The notes: generated from the sequence alone by a model not told the origin. A DNA stretch of 49,894 bases from Prevotella sp. (GCA_017617615.1 JAFZVV010000023.1:1-49894); one strand, 5' to 3'. Shown: positions 7,939 through 16,744, counted from the stretch's first letter. Made by a program: numbers and translations.

Positions 7939-8423
7939 TAAATCGGTTTGAAAAACCGCAGCCAGATGCGGCGGTAGAACGCCAGGAGATAGCGGCGCAT
8001 GGGGCGCAGGCGCATCCATACCCATGAATAGGTCTTCCACTTCCATCCGTCGGTGCGGTCGAGTTTCTTGCGTCCCTTGCGGTAGAACCCCTCCACAGAG
8101 GCCTTAATGTCGGACAGCGTACAGTGCTCGGGGCGCAGGTTGCCGTCGCCGAGAAGGGTCACGGCATCGCCCTCAATGGCAATGATACGGTGAAGCACGT
8201 AGTGCCCGGGCTCGATCTCTGCCAGCACAGGGTCGCCCACTTTCGGGTTCTGCGGACTGATGAGCAGGGCGCAGTCGCGCTCGGTCTCGAGAAACGGGCG
8301 CATGCTGTAGCCCTTGAGGTTGATTTTTGCCGTATGTCCCTTCTCCAGTTCGCTGATGATGATGGGGAAGAGCTGGCTGTTCTCGAGTTGTATCTTTTTC
8401 AAGATAGGTTTGGTCTTCGACAT
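7938..8423 (-). CDS. S24/S26 family peptidase, SipW/Sec11-like Ser-His type
   Basis: A 161-aa protein with the signal-peptidase/LexA fold. Ser40 in GYSMRPFL is the nucleophile. Where LexA and LepB carry the general-base Lys, this protein has His78 in YVLHRI, as in SipW and eukaryotic Sec11 peptidases. GDPVLAEI and LLGDGNLRPEHC fit the family core. No N-terminal membrane anchor is seen, but the last ~35 residues are very Trp/Arg-rich and could bind membrane. It starts 12 nt after the HprK-like gene. It may cleave a peptide or exported protein handled by the neighbouring PqqD-like and kinase proteins; this is inferred from gene order. Confidence 0.75.
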   Translation of the reverse strand: MSKTKPILKKIQLENSQLFPIIISELEKGHTAKINLKGYSMRPFLETERDCALLISPQNPKVGDPVLAEIEPGHYVLHRIIAIEGDAVTLLGDGNLRPEHCTLSDIKASVEGFYRKGRKKLDRTDGWKWKTYSWVWMRLRPMRRYLLAFYRRIWLRFFKPI

Positions 8424-8435
8424 GGATGGAAGGGG

Positions 8436-9335
8436 TTATTTCACGGCGATGGCGGCACAACTCACCTCGGCAGCCTCCCTGTTGGGCAGGCAGTGGATGA
8501 TATAGGCATTGGTGGTTTCCACGACCTTGGTCACCGTGTCGCAGATGTTCCGGTAGATTTCCACATCCCATTTCATCGACGAACATGAGGGGAGGATGGA
8601 GGTGAACGCCTCGATGGGGGAGAGTTTTTCCACGTAGTTGTGGTCGGCGCGGTCGATGCGCGACATCGCTCCGAGCGGGGCTTTCACGTTGCGGTAGCAC
8701 GGGGTCTTCCCACTCCATGGCGTGCCGTAGATATAGGGCTTGCCATCGATGATGCGGATGATGGGGTTGTCGTCGTTCATCAGGTCGCAGTTGGGGATAT
8801 GGCGCAGCCACATACTCACGTGCGTCGACTTCCCTGTGCCGCTGGCAGCGCAGAACGGATAGCCATAGCCATTGTGGCGTACCAACGACGCATGAATCAT
8901 CAGCGTCTGCTTGTAACTGCCTGCCATCGACATGGTCAGCATCACGCAGTTGGCGAGTCCGAAGACACGGCTGTCGTAATTCCCTTTCAGTGCGCATTTC
9001 ACCTGACTGAAGTCTTTGTTGCTCTGGAGCATGCTGCACTCGTTCCCTCTGCTGTCCTTGAACACAATCTGATGGCCACCGGTGTCTACCGTATCGACAA
9101 TGATGGTTCCGTTACCCGACTCGAAATTCCGCACACGGTCGCGGCGGCTCTTGTCGATGGGCTGGAGGTCGTCGTCGACCACCATCTGATAGAGATAATC
9201 TTCGCCTTCGGGTTTCTCGGGCACCAGGAAATTGGTGCTCGAACTGATGAGTGACAGGTTATTGAGTTTGGGGTTGAGGAATGTAATCTTGATATAGTGT
9301 TCTGCAATGCACAGAATATGGGTCTCTGGATTCAT
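8436..9335 (-). CDS. HprK-related P-loop kinase
   Basis: A 299-aa protein resembling the C-terminal catalytic half of HPr kinase/PEP carboxykinase-fold proteins. A Walker A motif CAASGTGKST lies at residues 162-171, followed by LMNDDNPII (~186-193), matching the acidic metal-binding segment of HprK. The start at 9335 (MNPETHIL) is chosen because 5' extensions run into the preceding gene. No HPr gene is nearby. Relatives of HprK are repeatedly linked with PqqD-like proteins in lasso-peptide-like and other peptide clusters, where some phosphorylate the peptide. A role in modifying a peptide or exported partner is inferred; the target is unknown. Confidence 0.75.
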   Translation of the reverse strand: MNPETHILCIAEHYIKITFLNPKLNNLSLISSSTNFLVPEKPEGEDYLYQMVVDDDLQPIDKSRRDRVRNFESGNGTIIVDTVDTGGHQIVFKDSRGNECSMLQSNKDFSQVKCALKGNYDSRVFGLANCVMLTMSMAGSYKQTLMIHASLVRHNGYGYPFCAASGTGKSTHVSMWLRHIPNCDLMNDDNPIIRIIDGKPYIYGTPWSGKTPCYRNVKAPLGAMSRIDRADHNYVEKLSPIEAFTSILPSCSSMKWDVEIYRNICDTVTKVVETTNAYIIHCLPNREAAEVSCAAIAVK

Positions 9336-9354
9336 CGTTGGAATGTTTGTTTTG

Positions 9355-9921
9355 TTAATGACGTGGAGGCATGGAGGGTGGGGCATCGGAGCCAGGGGCA
9401 CCGGGCCGGGGACGGTCGTCTTTGAGCATGCCACTTTCTTTCTTCTTTCTTGACTTCTCCGCACGGCGTGCCGCTTTCTCGTCGATGGTGGCATCGCTGA
9501 GGAGCGTCACGTCGGGTCTGACGGCATCGAATTTGAATTCTTCATCGTCGATTTCACGGATGTCGAAAGCCTTGCTGTTCTTCTTCGAGCCGTTGAACTG
9601 CTTCTTCATCTTCTGGTATTTCTTCACGATGCCTTTCTCATCCAGTGAGAAGGATACCAGACAGGTGCGGTTGCTTTCACCCCTGCCGTTGAGGTAGTCG
9701 CGCAACTGCGTGGAATAGTCGGAACGGCTAACCAGGACATCGCCCTTGTCGTCAATCCAGGCACTGTCGATAATCTGGATATCGGTGAAATAGACAATGG
9801 AGTCGTTGAAGGAAGCCGACACGCCGAAGATATATACGGGTGTGCACCGCACTTTGCCCATGGCAGGCAGTGCCTGTAGGATGAGCAATGCGATGGCAAA
9901 TACGGCGAATTTTAATTTCAT
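9355..9921 (-). CDS. Small exported protein with basic Pro-rich tail
   Basis: An unrecognised 188-aa protein with a signal peptide (MKLKFAVFAIALLILQALPAMG) and a mature part opening KVRCTPVYIFGVSASFNDSIVYFTD. The last ~50 residues are highly charged (RRAEKSRKKKE) and end in a Pro/Gly-rich tail. The ATG at 9921 is used because the upstream in-frame codon is TTG. It is 20 nt before the HprK-like gene and 64 nt after rpoD on the same strand, so it could be co-transcribed with both. Whether it is the substrate of the kinase/peptidase/PqqD group or a separate envelope protein cannot be decided here. Confidence 0.75.
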   Translation of the reverse strand: MKLKFAVFAIALLILQALPAMGKVRCTPVYIFGVSASFNDSIVYFTDIQIIDSAWIDDKGDVLVSRSDYSTQLRDYLNGRGESNRTCLVSFSLDEKGIVKKYQKMKKQFNGSKKNSKAFDIREIDDEEFKFDAVRPDVTLLSDATIDEKAARRAEKSRKKKESGMLKDDRPRPGAPGSDAPPSMPPRH

Positions 9922-9985
9922 CAATCGAATCTTTATACCTTAAAGTGGGTTCAGCAACGACCCACGAATCAATTAAAATTGTATT

Positions 9986-10849
9986 CTATTGTCCTAAATA
10001 CGAACGCAACAGCTTGTTCTTTGTGTTGTGGCGCAAGCGACGAATGGCCTTCTCCTTGATCTGGCGGACGCGCTCACGGGTAAGTCCGAATTTCTCGCCT
10101 ATCTCTTCAAGGGTCATCTCGGGCTGGTTGATGCCGAAGAATGCCTCGATGATATGTCGTTCGCGCTCATTCAGGGTGAGCAGCGCACGGTTGATCTCGT
10201 TGCGGAGCGACTCCATCACCAACTCGAAGTCGGTGTCGGGAGAGTCGGTGTTGGGGAGGATGTCGAGGAGGCTGTTCTCCTCGCCTTCGGCGAAGGGCGC
10301 GTCCATCGACACGTGGCGGGTGCTCACCTTCAGCGCGTCTTCGATTTTCTCCTCGGGCAGGTCTACAAAGTCGCCTATCTCGTCGGCACTGGGACGCCGC
10401 TCGTGCTCTTGCTCGAAGCGATTGGCAATCTTGTTGATTTTGTTCACCGACCCCACTTGGTTGAGTGGCAGCCTCACGATGCGGCTCTGCTCGGCGATGG
10501 CCTGCAGGATGCTCTGCCTGATCCACCACACTGCATAGGAGATGAACTTGAAGCCCCGGGTCTCGTCGAATTTCTCGGCGGCCTTGATCAGGCCGAGGTT
10601 CCCCTCGTTGATGAGGTCGGGAAGGCTCAGACCCTTGTTCTGGTATTGTTTTGCCACAGAGACAACGAAACGCAGGTTGGCCTTGGTCAACTTCTCCAGG
10701 GCTTTGCGGTCGCCCTTACGGATGCGCTGAGCCAACTCCACTTCCTCTTCTACAGAAATCAGTTCTTCGTGTCCTATCTCCTGTAAATACTTGTCGAGAG
10801 AGGCACTCTCCCGATTCGTAATAGATTGCGTGATTTTCAGTTGTCTCAT
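9986..10849 (-). CDS. rpoD: Primary RNA polymerase sigma factor (RpoD/SigA)
   Basis: A 287-aa group-1 sigma-70 factor in the short form typical of Bacteroidota, lacking the long region 1.1. Region 1.2 is [16 protein letters not shown]; region 2 contains [20 protein letters not shown] and [15 protein letters not shown] (core binding and -10 recognition); region 4.2 is [20 protein letters not shown], the -35 helix-turn-helix. It directs housekeeping transcription, including the TTTG/TAnnTTTG promoters seen throughout this window. It has its own promoter of that kind (10874-10905), and no clear terminator separates it from the exported-protein gene downstream. Confidence 0.96.
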   Translation of the reverse strand: MRQLKITQSITNRESASLDKYLQEIGHEELISVEEEVELAQRIRKGDRKALEKLTKANLRFVVSVAKQYQNKGLSLPDLINEGNLGLIKAAEKFDETRGFKFISYAVWWIRQSILQAIAEQSRIVRLPLNQVGSVNKINKIANRFEQEHERRPSADEIGDFVDLPEEKIEDALKVSTRHVSMDAPFAEGEENSLLDILPNTDSPDTDFELVMESLRNEINRALLTLNERERHIIEAFFGINQPEMTLEEIGEKFGLTRERVRQIKEKAIRRLRHNTKNKLLRSYLGQ

Positions 10850-10873
10850 GTAGCATGAAATTTAAAGTGACTG

Positions 10874-10905
10874 CAAATTTACTATATTTCCTACAAAACA
10901 ACAAA
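10874..10905 (-). promoter_or_regulatory. Promoter of rpoD
   Basis: On the minus strand: TTTG (10905-10902), a 20-nt spacer, then TAAATTTG (10881-10874), 24 nt upstream of the ATG. Confidence 0.65.
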
Positions 10906-10978
10906 GAAAAAATCAAATATTTGCTTTTTCGTCACTTTTCCTTCATCATGTGGCAATTTTTTCTGCATCAAAGAAACA

Positions 10979-11014
10979 CAGAGGTACAGGGAGAAATAGC
11001 CCTCCGTACCTCTG
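10979..11014 (-). terminator. Terminator of the DegP/DegQ gene
   Basis: Long hairpin with CAGAGGTAC pairing to GTACCTCTG, extended by GGAGGG/CTCCCT, followed on the minus strand by TGTTTCTTT. It lies 43 nt after the protease stop codon. Confidence 0.75.
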
Positions 11015-11057
11015 TATCTCAGTGTTGATGATATTTCCGCTGTGGGAAATGCTGTTG

Positions 11058-12494
11058 TCAGTCGTTGAGTTGCACGGCGAAGTATTTCTTCACGCCGGCA
11101 GGGTTCAGACCCTGGATGATGAGCACCGGCTCGTCGCTGGTGGAAGCCTCTTTCACTACACGCTGCAGGTCGTCGAGGGTCTTCATCGCCTCGTCGTTCA
11201 CCTTGGTGATGATGAATCCCTTGGTGATGCCAGCCTCTTGCATCTTGCCCTTGTTCACCTTGATGACCTCCAGGCCGTAGCTGATGTTCAGCGACGACTT
11301 CTGGGCGGCACTGATTTCCTTGAGGTTGACGCCGAGGACATCGAGGTCGGCGGTGCGCACCACGTCGGTGTTGCCCTGTGCGTTCTTCAACTTCACGGTC
11401 TTCTCTTTCTTCGACTTGTTGTGCAGGTAGCCAATCTTCACATTGTCGCCCGGACGTTTGTTGGCCAGGATTTCCTGCAGTTCAGCCATCTTCGTCACCT
11501 TCTTGCCGTCGAGCGACACGATGACGTCACCTTCTTCGATGCCGGCTTCCTTGGCTGCGCCATTGTCTTCCACTTTGCTCACATACACACCTTCGTTGGT
11601 GCCCAGGTCCACTTCCGTGCCCTTGGCTTTCTGTGCGTCGATATAGTTGTGCACGTCCTGACCTACGATATGGAGCAGTGCGCGTTGCACGGTGCCATAC
11701 TCACGCAGGTCGCTCACCACCTTGTTCATGATGGTGGTGGGGATGGCGAATCCATATCCTGAATAACTGCCAGTCTGTGAGTAGAGCATGGCGTTGATGC
11801 CAACCAACTCACCGTTGGTGTTGACCAAAGCGCCACCGGAGTTACCGGAGTTGATGGCGGCATCGGTCTGAATGAACGATTCCACACCGTTGGCATAGAG
11901 CGAGCGTGCCTTCGCGCTCACGATACCGGCAGTGACGGTGGAGTTGAGGTTGAAGGGGTTACCCACGGCGATGACCCATTCACCCACCTTCAGTTTGTCG
12001 GAGTCGCCGATGGGAAGGGTAGGCAGGTTCTTGCTGTCTACCTTGATGAGTGCGAGGTCGGTGTTCTTGTCGGTACCGATGATGCGTGCGGCGAACTCGC
12101 GGTTGTCGTTGAGGGTCACGGTAATCTCGTCGGCCCCGTCCACAACATGGTTGTTGGTCACGATATATCCATCAGAGGTGATGATGACACCCGAACCGCT
12201 GGCCTCGCGGGGTGGAGTCTGAATCTGGCGGCGCTGACGGCCGTTGCCGCCACCGGGGTTGCCGAAGAACCCGAACGGGTCGCTGAAGAAGTCTTCCCAG
12301 GGGTCTTGCGTCTCTACGGTGCGGGTCTGTGAGTTTGTCCTCACCTTGATGTGTACTACTGCAGGCACGGCTTTTTCTGCCGCATACGTCAGGTCTACTA
12401 ATCCAGCGGGTGTGGTCGACCAGCCACTCAGCGAGATGGTGAGTGCTGCTGCGCAAACCGCTGACTTCAGAATGGTGTTGCTTTTAATCATCAT
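11058..12494 (-). CDS. Periplasmic serine protease/chaperone, DegP/DegQ (HtrA) family
   Basis: A 478-aa HtrA protease that degrades or refolds damaged envelope proteins in the periplasm. The start at 12494 (MMIKSNTILK) gives a signal peptide of about 38 residues. The trypsin-like domain carries His116 (VTNNHVVDG), Asp146 (NTDLALIKV) and Ser219 (SGNSGGALV), preceded by a Gly-rich flexible loop around residues 70-95. Two PDZ domains follow (GVYVSKVEDNGAAKEAGIEEGD; LEVIKVNKGKMQEAGI), as in DegP/DegQ. DegP and DegQ cannot be separated by sequence alone. It is monocistronic, with a terminator downstream and a -7 box (TATTTTTG) upstream. Confidence 0.94.
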   Translation of the reverse strand: MMIKSNTILKSAVCAAALTISLSGWSTTPAGLVDLTYAAEKAVPAVVHIKVRTNSQTRTVETQDPWEDFFSDPFGFFGNPGGGNGRQRRQIQTPPREASGSGVIITSDGYIVTNNHVVDGADEITVTLNDNREFAARIIGTDKNTDLALIKVDSKNLPTLPIGDSDKLKVGEWVIAVGNPFNLNSTVTAGIVSAKARSLYANGVESFIQTDAAINSGNSGGALVNTNGELVGINAMLYSQTGSYSGYGFAIPTTIMNKVVSDLREYGTVQRALLHIVGQDVHNYIDAQKAKGTEVDLGTNEGVYVSKVEDNGAAKEAGIEEGDVIVSLDGKKVTKMAELQEILANKRPGDNVKIGYLHNKSKKEKTVKLKNAQGNTDVVRTADLDVLGVNLKEISAAQKSSLNISYGLEVIKVNKGKMQEAGITKGFIITKVNDEAMKTLDDLQRVVKEASTSDEPVLIIQGLNPAGVKKYFAVQLND

Positions 12495-12578
12495 AATATT
12501 GTATTTAATTGAATCATTTCTTACGTCTTGGACGGGTTTGGGGACAACAATCAATCATTTCCCCTTCCTAATTGATTG

Positions 12579-12586
12579 CAAAAATA
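12579..12586 (-). promoter_or_regulatory. Possible -7 box of the DegP/DegQ gene
   Basis: TATTTTTG on the minus strand fits TAnnTTTG and lies 85 nt before the start. No good TTTG is found at the expected distance upstream. The rest of the 12495-12878 spacer holds the 3'-end repeat (12800-12838) and AT-rich DNA without a gene. Confidence 0.4.
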
Positions 12587-12799
12587 GGCGCAAAAAATGT
12601 GAAATGACTCTTTTCGTACAATATTTTGTCCTCTTTTAACACTAGCAATCGCCATGTTAACGTAGGGTAGCGGGTTTTCAACAAAATTTTACTTTTTTTT
12701 ATCACAACTCAATCATCGTGCAAGCCGAACCGAGTAAGCAGCGAGAGCTATTATGCTCGCATAAATGGCCGAGTCGCGTTTGAGGTCGACATAGTCAAG

Positions 12800-12838
12800 G
12801 CAGACGAAAGCTTGCTTTCAGTATGCTGAGGCGCAGCC
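12800..12838 (-). repeat. 3'-end intergenic repeat, copy 2
   Basis: Inverted copy of 2511-2549, 37 of 39 positions identical, 40 nt after the stop of the CHAT protein gene. The adjoining 12717-12799 has a GAGCTATTATGCTC palindrome that is not in copy 1. Confidence 0.7.
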
Positions 12839-12878
12839 GATGTTCATCATTCGAAGAATGATAAATCTCAAACCTAAT

Positions 12879-15608
12879 TCACTCCTCCAAGGCATCCAGT
12901 AGGATGAAGGCGGCCCAGTAGTAGGGGTCGTCGAAGATGGGCTTTTTGGCCGCCCGCCTCGCCCGTTTCTGTCGTGAGGAGATGGCATGTCGGCGTGAGC
13001 GGTTGCCGTTGTCGGCCTCTGTCATCGTGCGCAGGTCGTGCTGAGCCAGGCGCAGCGCCTCGTGTTTCCCCATACCCTGTAGCAGGTAGCCATAGAAGAA
13101 GGTCATCAGCTGTCGGGTAGCCACGTCGTCTACTTTCCATAGTGTCATCAGCAGGCTCTTCGCCCCGGCTTTCTTCAGTCCCCGTTGCAGGCCGAAGACC
13201 CCGTCGCCGGTGATTTTCCCCAGTGCGGTCTGACAGGCCGAGAGCACGAGCAGGTCGGTGCCGCGCAGGTCGAGCACGGAGATTTCCTTCGCGGTGAGCA
13301 CCCCGTTCTCGTGCCCCGTCTCCTCCTCGCCGGTGAGTGCCTCGTTGGCGCCTGCAAAGAGCAGTCCTGAACGGACGAGAGCCTGGTCGGGTGCGTCCAT
13401 CTCGTCGTACATGGTCAGGAACGCCATCTTCTCGTCGAGCGACCCTTTCCTTACCTCGCTGTCGGTCCAGTAGAATCCGTGTGTGGCGATATGGACGAGG
13501 GTCGGGGCGTGTCCTGAGAGTTGCTTGAACGCTGTCTCTGAGGCATCTGCGCCGATATACAGCGTGGTCTGAATGCCATGCTCGCTGAAGTTGCGTGCGA
13601 TTTCCTCGGCTTCCTTCTTCGTGCCCGGCAGGTATTTTGCCGCGCGTTTTTTCTTGCGCTGACCGCTTTTCGTGGCATCGTCGTAGGTGATGCCGCCGAA
13701 GATGGTCACCGAGGGCTCCTGTGCAGCCTGATGTCGTTGCAGTACCAGTTCGCGTGTCGACGACAGCCGGAAGAGCGTCCAGTGGTCGCCCACGGGTTCT
13801 CCGCTGCCGTCCCAGTGGGGCAATGCCTCGATGCCGATGTTGTACAGTTCTCCTGCGGGAGCGAAATACACGCGCGTGGCTTTGTCGAGATATGGTGAGA
13901 GGGGTTGCCAGATGAGTTGTGAGAGTTTGGTGGTGGTGTAGATGTCCTTTGCCCCCACCGCCTCGATATGCCGTGCGTCGGTCAGCGCCACCCATGTGGG
14001 ATGCGGTGCTTTGGCGGTCATCACGAACGCCCCATACTGCTCATTGCCGTCGTTGTCCTGGAAGCATGCGAACTCAATGGCAGCATCGTTGGACTTCAGG
14101 TTTTTCACGACATCTTGCCATCCGATGACCAGCGACTTGGTGTAGTTGCCGTAGGTCTTCGACCGTTTCACCAACCGTCGTTCCTGATGGGTGATGACCC
14201 GTTGCAGGGAGTCGATGTTGACGGTGCGCTGGTGGGGTGGCCGCTCCTGCATTCTCACGAGCATGGCCCTGTTCGCTTGCAGCGCCTGGTATGCGCTGAT
14301 CATGGTAGAGTCGCTGCTCTCCATGAGCAGGTTGGTCATCTCGAGTTCGCTGTTCAGCAACAGTCCCTTGGCCAGCAGCGTGCCGTTGAGTGCGCTGCCC
14401 ACCATGCTCGGGGTGGGGTGTGCTGAGGTGAGCCGCAGCAGGGTATTGGTGAACCAGGGCTTTACGCGGTGCCAGAACTTGTCGCGCTCCGACGGCGTGA
14501 GGTCGGCGAAGGTGTGCATCACGTTGGCGGTATAGCGTGCCGTGGCTTTCAGGGCATAGGCATCGGCAGAGTCGGTCTGTTCGTTAGCAGCGAAATAGAT
14601 GGCCATCTTGCATGCAGAGTGGGCATACGAGAGATGGTCGTCGCCGAGGAGCCGTTGACGGAGCGTCATCGCCTGGCGTCCGTAAGCGATGGCTTCGTCG
14701 GTATTGCCGAGGGCGTAGTGGTAACTGGCGATGTTGCTCACCGACTCGGCGTATTCGGGATGGTTCTCGCCGAGCACCTCACGCCGTATCGCCATGGCCT
14801 GAGTGCCATGGCGCATGGCCTGTGCCAGATTACCTTGTTTCATGTAATAGTCGGCGAGGTTGGAGAGCGTGGTGGCATAGTCGGGGTGGCGCTCACCGAG
14901 CAGTTGTCGGCGCAGCCGTAGTGCCTCGGTGCCCATGCTGATGGCCTCGTCGTAGTGTCCGAGGTAGTAGTGGTATTTGGCTACGTTGTTGAGCGACTGG
15001 GCGTAGTCGGCGCTCTCCTCTCCCGCCACGCGTCGTCGGATGTCGAGTGCTTCCGTGCCCAGGGTCAGTGCCTTGTCGAAGTTGCCCAGCCGGGAGTGGT
15101 ACCCCGCCAGGTTGCTCACCGAGGCGGCATACTCCTTGCTTTCTTTCCCGAAGAGCGTGGCACGCAGCTGCATCGCCTCCCTGCCAAGGCTCACGGCCTT
15201 GATGTAGTTGCCTTCATACGAGTGGTATCGTGCGATGTTGTTGAGCGACTGCGCATATTCTGCCGACTGCTCGCCTGCCAGTTCCTTACGCAGTTCCATC
15301 GCCTCCGTTCCTATCCGCAGCGCACCGGCATAGTCGCCGAGGTGGGAGTGGTATCCGGCAAGTTCGGAGAGACACTGGGCGTAGTCCATGGTATGGGTGC
15401 CCGAGAGGCCCTTCCATGCATCGAGGGCTTTCTCGCCCCATTCCCTGGCCATGGCATATTGTCCGTCGTCCGACAAAGCCCTGGCGCGTTCCATGAGTCT
15501 CTGTGGGTGGAGCGAGTCGCCGGTAGCCATGTCGGCATGCTGTGGCCATGCGTTGCCGGCGAGGCACCACACGGCCATCAACAACACGAATATTCTGCGG
15601 GTGGTCAC
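12879..15608 (-). CDS. Exported TPR-CHAT caspase-like protease
   Basis: A 909-aa protein starting at GTG 15608, whose first bases overlap the TGA of the upstream gene (GTGA). This start yields a signal peptide (TTRRIFVLLMAVWCLAGNAWPQ-like region, ~22 residues), whereas upward extension would run through the previous gene. Residues ~45-400 are TPR repeats of ~42 residues (kinesin-light-chain type, YAxSLxNIAxYHxxxGxYxxA). The C-terminal ~300 residues are a CHAT domain of the caspase/separase clan, with catalytic His710 (HIATHGFYW) and Cys792 (VLSACQTALG). CHAT proteases cleave specific partners after TPR-mediated triggering; most known bacterial ones are cytoplasmic, so export is notable. Its coupled upstream gene is the natural candidate partner. 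Confidence 0.88.
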   Translation of the reverse strand: MTTRRIFVLLMAVWCLAGNAWPQHADMATGDSLHPQRLMERARALSDDGQYAMAREWGEKALDAWKGLSGTHTMDYAQCLSELAGYHSHLGDYAGALRIGTEAMELRKELAGEQSAEYAQSLNNIARYHSYEGNYIKAVSLGREAMQLRATLFGKESKEYAASVSNLAGYHSRLGNFDKALTLGTEALDIRRRVAGEESADYAQSLNNVAKYHYYLGHYDEAISMGTEALRLRRQLLGERHPDYATTLSNLADYYMKQGNLAQAMRHGTQAMAIRREVLGENHPEYAESVSNIASYHYALGNTDEAIAYGRQAMTLRQRLLGDDHLSYAHSACKMAIYFAANEQTDSADAYALKATARYTANVMHTFADLTPSERDKFWHRVKPWFTNTLLRLTSAHPTPSMVGSALNGTLLAKGLLLNSELEMTNLLMESSDSTMISAYQALQANRAMLVRMQERPPHQRTVNIDSLQRVITHQERRLVKRSKTYGNYTKSLVIGWQDVVKNLKSNDAAIEFACFQDNDGNEQYGAFVMTAKAPHPTWVALTDARHIEAVGAKDIYTTTKLSQLIWQPLSPYLDKATRVYFAPAGELYNIGIEALPHWDGSGEPVGDHWTLFRLSSTRELVLQRHQAAQEPSVTIFGGITYDDATKSGQRKKKRAAKYLPGTKKEAEEIARNFSEHGIQTTLYIGADASETAFKQLSGHAPTLVHIATHGFYWTDSEVRKGSLDEKMAFLTMYDEMDAPDQALVRSGLLFAGANEALTGEEETGHENGVLTAKEISVLDLRGTDLLVLSACQTALGKITGDGVFGLQRGLKKAGAKSLLMTLWKVDDVATRQLMTFFYGYLLQGMGKHEALRLAQHDLRTMTEADNGNRSRRHAISSRQKRARRAAKKPIFDDPYYWAAFILLDALEE

Positions 15609-16744
15609 TTCTTCAGGTCGAGTTTGTCGATGACGTCTTTTGAGATATAGTCGGCAGGAGCCTTGAGCGTGGTGATGACCCACGACTTCGTAATCTCGTT
15701 CCAGTCTTGTTTCTGTACGATTTGCCAACTGCGTTCCAGCAGTCCGATGTCTTTCTTCGTCATCTCCTTGCGGCGCTTGTAGTCGGCCTTCCAGTTGGCG
15801 CGGTATTGGTCGGTCACGTCGCAACTCTCCTTGATGTCGATGGAGAGTTTGTACTCACCGGTGCCCCAGCAGTCCTTGAAGTTGTCTTTGTCGTCGCGGA
15901 ACCCCATGTAGGAGCGGGGCACGATGAAGCACTCGCCAGAGACCTTGTAGCGTGGGGCCTCATCGGCATGGCGCACATAGCGCAGGAAACCGTCGCTGTC
16001 GAGCAGGTCGGGCGATACGGGGATGTTGATTTTAAAGTTGCCCAGCACCTGGTCTTTCTGCAACTGCACGATTTCGTTCATCCACGACGAAGACAGCTCT
16101 ACCTCCATGGCGAGGGTGAAGTTCTTGCGCTCCTCGAAGGAGTAGGGGATGCTGAGTTGCGTATTGGGGAGGTTGGAGTGCTGTGGACTGAGGATGAGCG
16201 TGTCGAGCACCAGTTCGAATTTCGAGTGGTTGATGATGCGGTGCAGTTTGGTGCGGTCGATATGGAACGACGCATAGAAGAGGGTGTCGCCGTTTTCCAC
16301 GCGCATGCACCCGATGCCGTCGAAGCGCATGCCCTTCGGGTCCATGGCACCGTCGAGGGATGGTGCGTCGTAGAAGTCGCTCATCTCCGATACCGTGGAG
16401 ATTTTCGTCTGGAAGACATTCTCTTTCTTCACTGCCTCTTCCCATTCCTTTTTCCGGCGGGAGTTCTGCGTGAGCAGCGACCCGAGGGCGTTGACGCCCA
16501 TGTCGATGAACGCGCTGACGTATCCTCCGGCAATGCCTTTCGCTGCGCCGGCTCCGGCACTGAAGAGGTCGCCGAGGTAACCTCGCGAACTGTCGCGCTC
16601 GTCGTTGAGTTTGCTGAGTTCACTGCCCAGTTCTTCGCTGGTATAGACGACTGTCTGGTAGGTGACGGCTTGTGCCTTTGCGCCCAGGGTGCATACGCAG
16701 GAGAGAATGAGGGCAAAGGTTGCTTGTCTTACGCGTTGGTTCAT
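15605..16744 (-). CDS. Exported protein coupled to the CHAT protease
   Basis: An unrecognised 379-aa protein. The start at 16744 (MNQRVRQATF) gives a signal peptide ending at GAKAQA (~26). Residues 61-92 form a Gly/Ala-rich hydrophobic stretch (FSAGAGAAKGIAGGYVSAF and on) that resembles a glycine zipper or membrane-inserting segment, followed by a basic patch RRKKE. The remaining ~280 residues look beta-rich, with no family recognised. Its TGA overlaps the GTG start of the CHAT protein, so the two should be made in a fixed ratio. Possible roles: protease substrate, activator or membrane anchor. This is inference from coupling and composition. Confidence 0.75.
   Translation of the reverse strand: MNQRVRQATFALILSCVCTLGAKAQAVTYQTVVYTSEELGSELSKLNDERDSSRGYLGDLFSAGAGAAKGIAGGYVSAFIDMGVNALGSLLTQNSRRKKEWEEAVKKENVFQTKISTVSEMSDFYDAPSLDGAMDPKGMRFDGIGCMRVENGDTLFYASFHIDRTKLHRIINHSKFELVLDTLILSPQHSNLPNTQLSIPYSFEERKNFTLAMEVELSSSWMNEIVQLQKDQVLGNFKINIPVSPDLLDSDGFLRYVRHADEAPRYKVSGECFIVPRSYMGFRDDKDNFKDCWGTGEYKLSIDIKESCDVTDQYRANWKADYKRRKEMTKKDIGLLERSWQIVQKQDWNEITKSWVITTLKAPADYISKDVIDKLDLKK

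Noticed and set aside
7870..7940. Short peptide encoded by the 23-bp repeats as a RiPP precursor
   Set aside because: All frames are broken by stops at repeat intervals, and no start codon with a plausible leader is present.
15609..15824. N-terminal extension of the CHAT protein to 15824
   Set aside because: It would read antiparallel-frame sequence inside the upstream gene and bury the signal peptide. The overlapping GTG at 15608 fits better.
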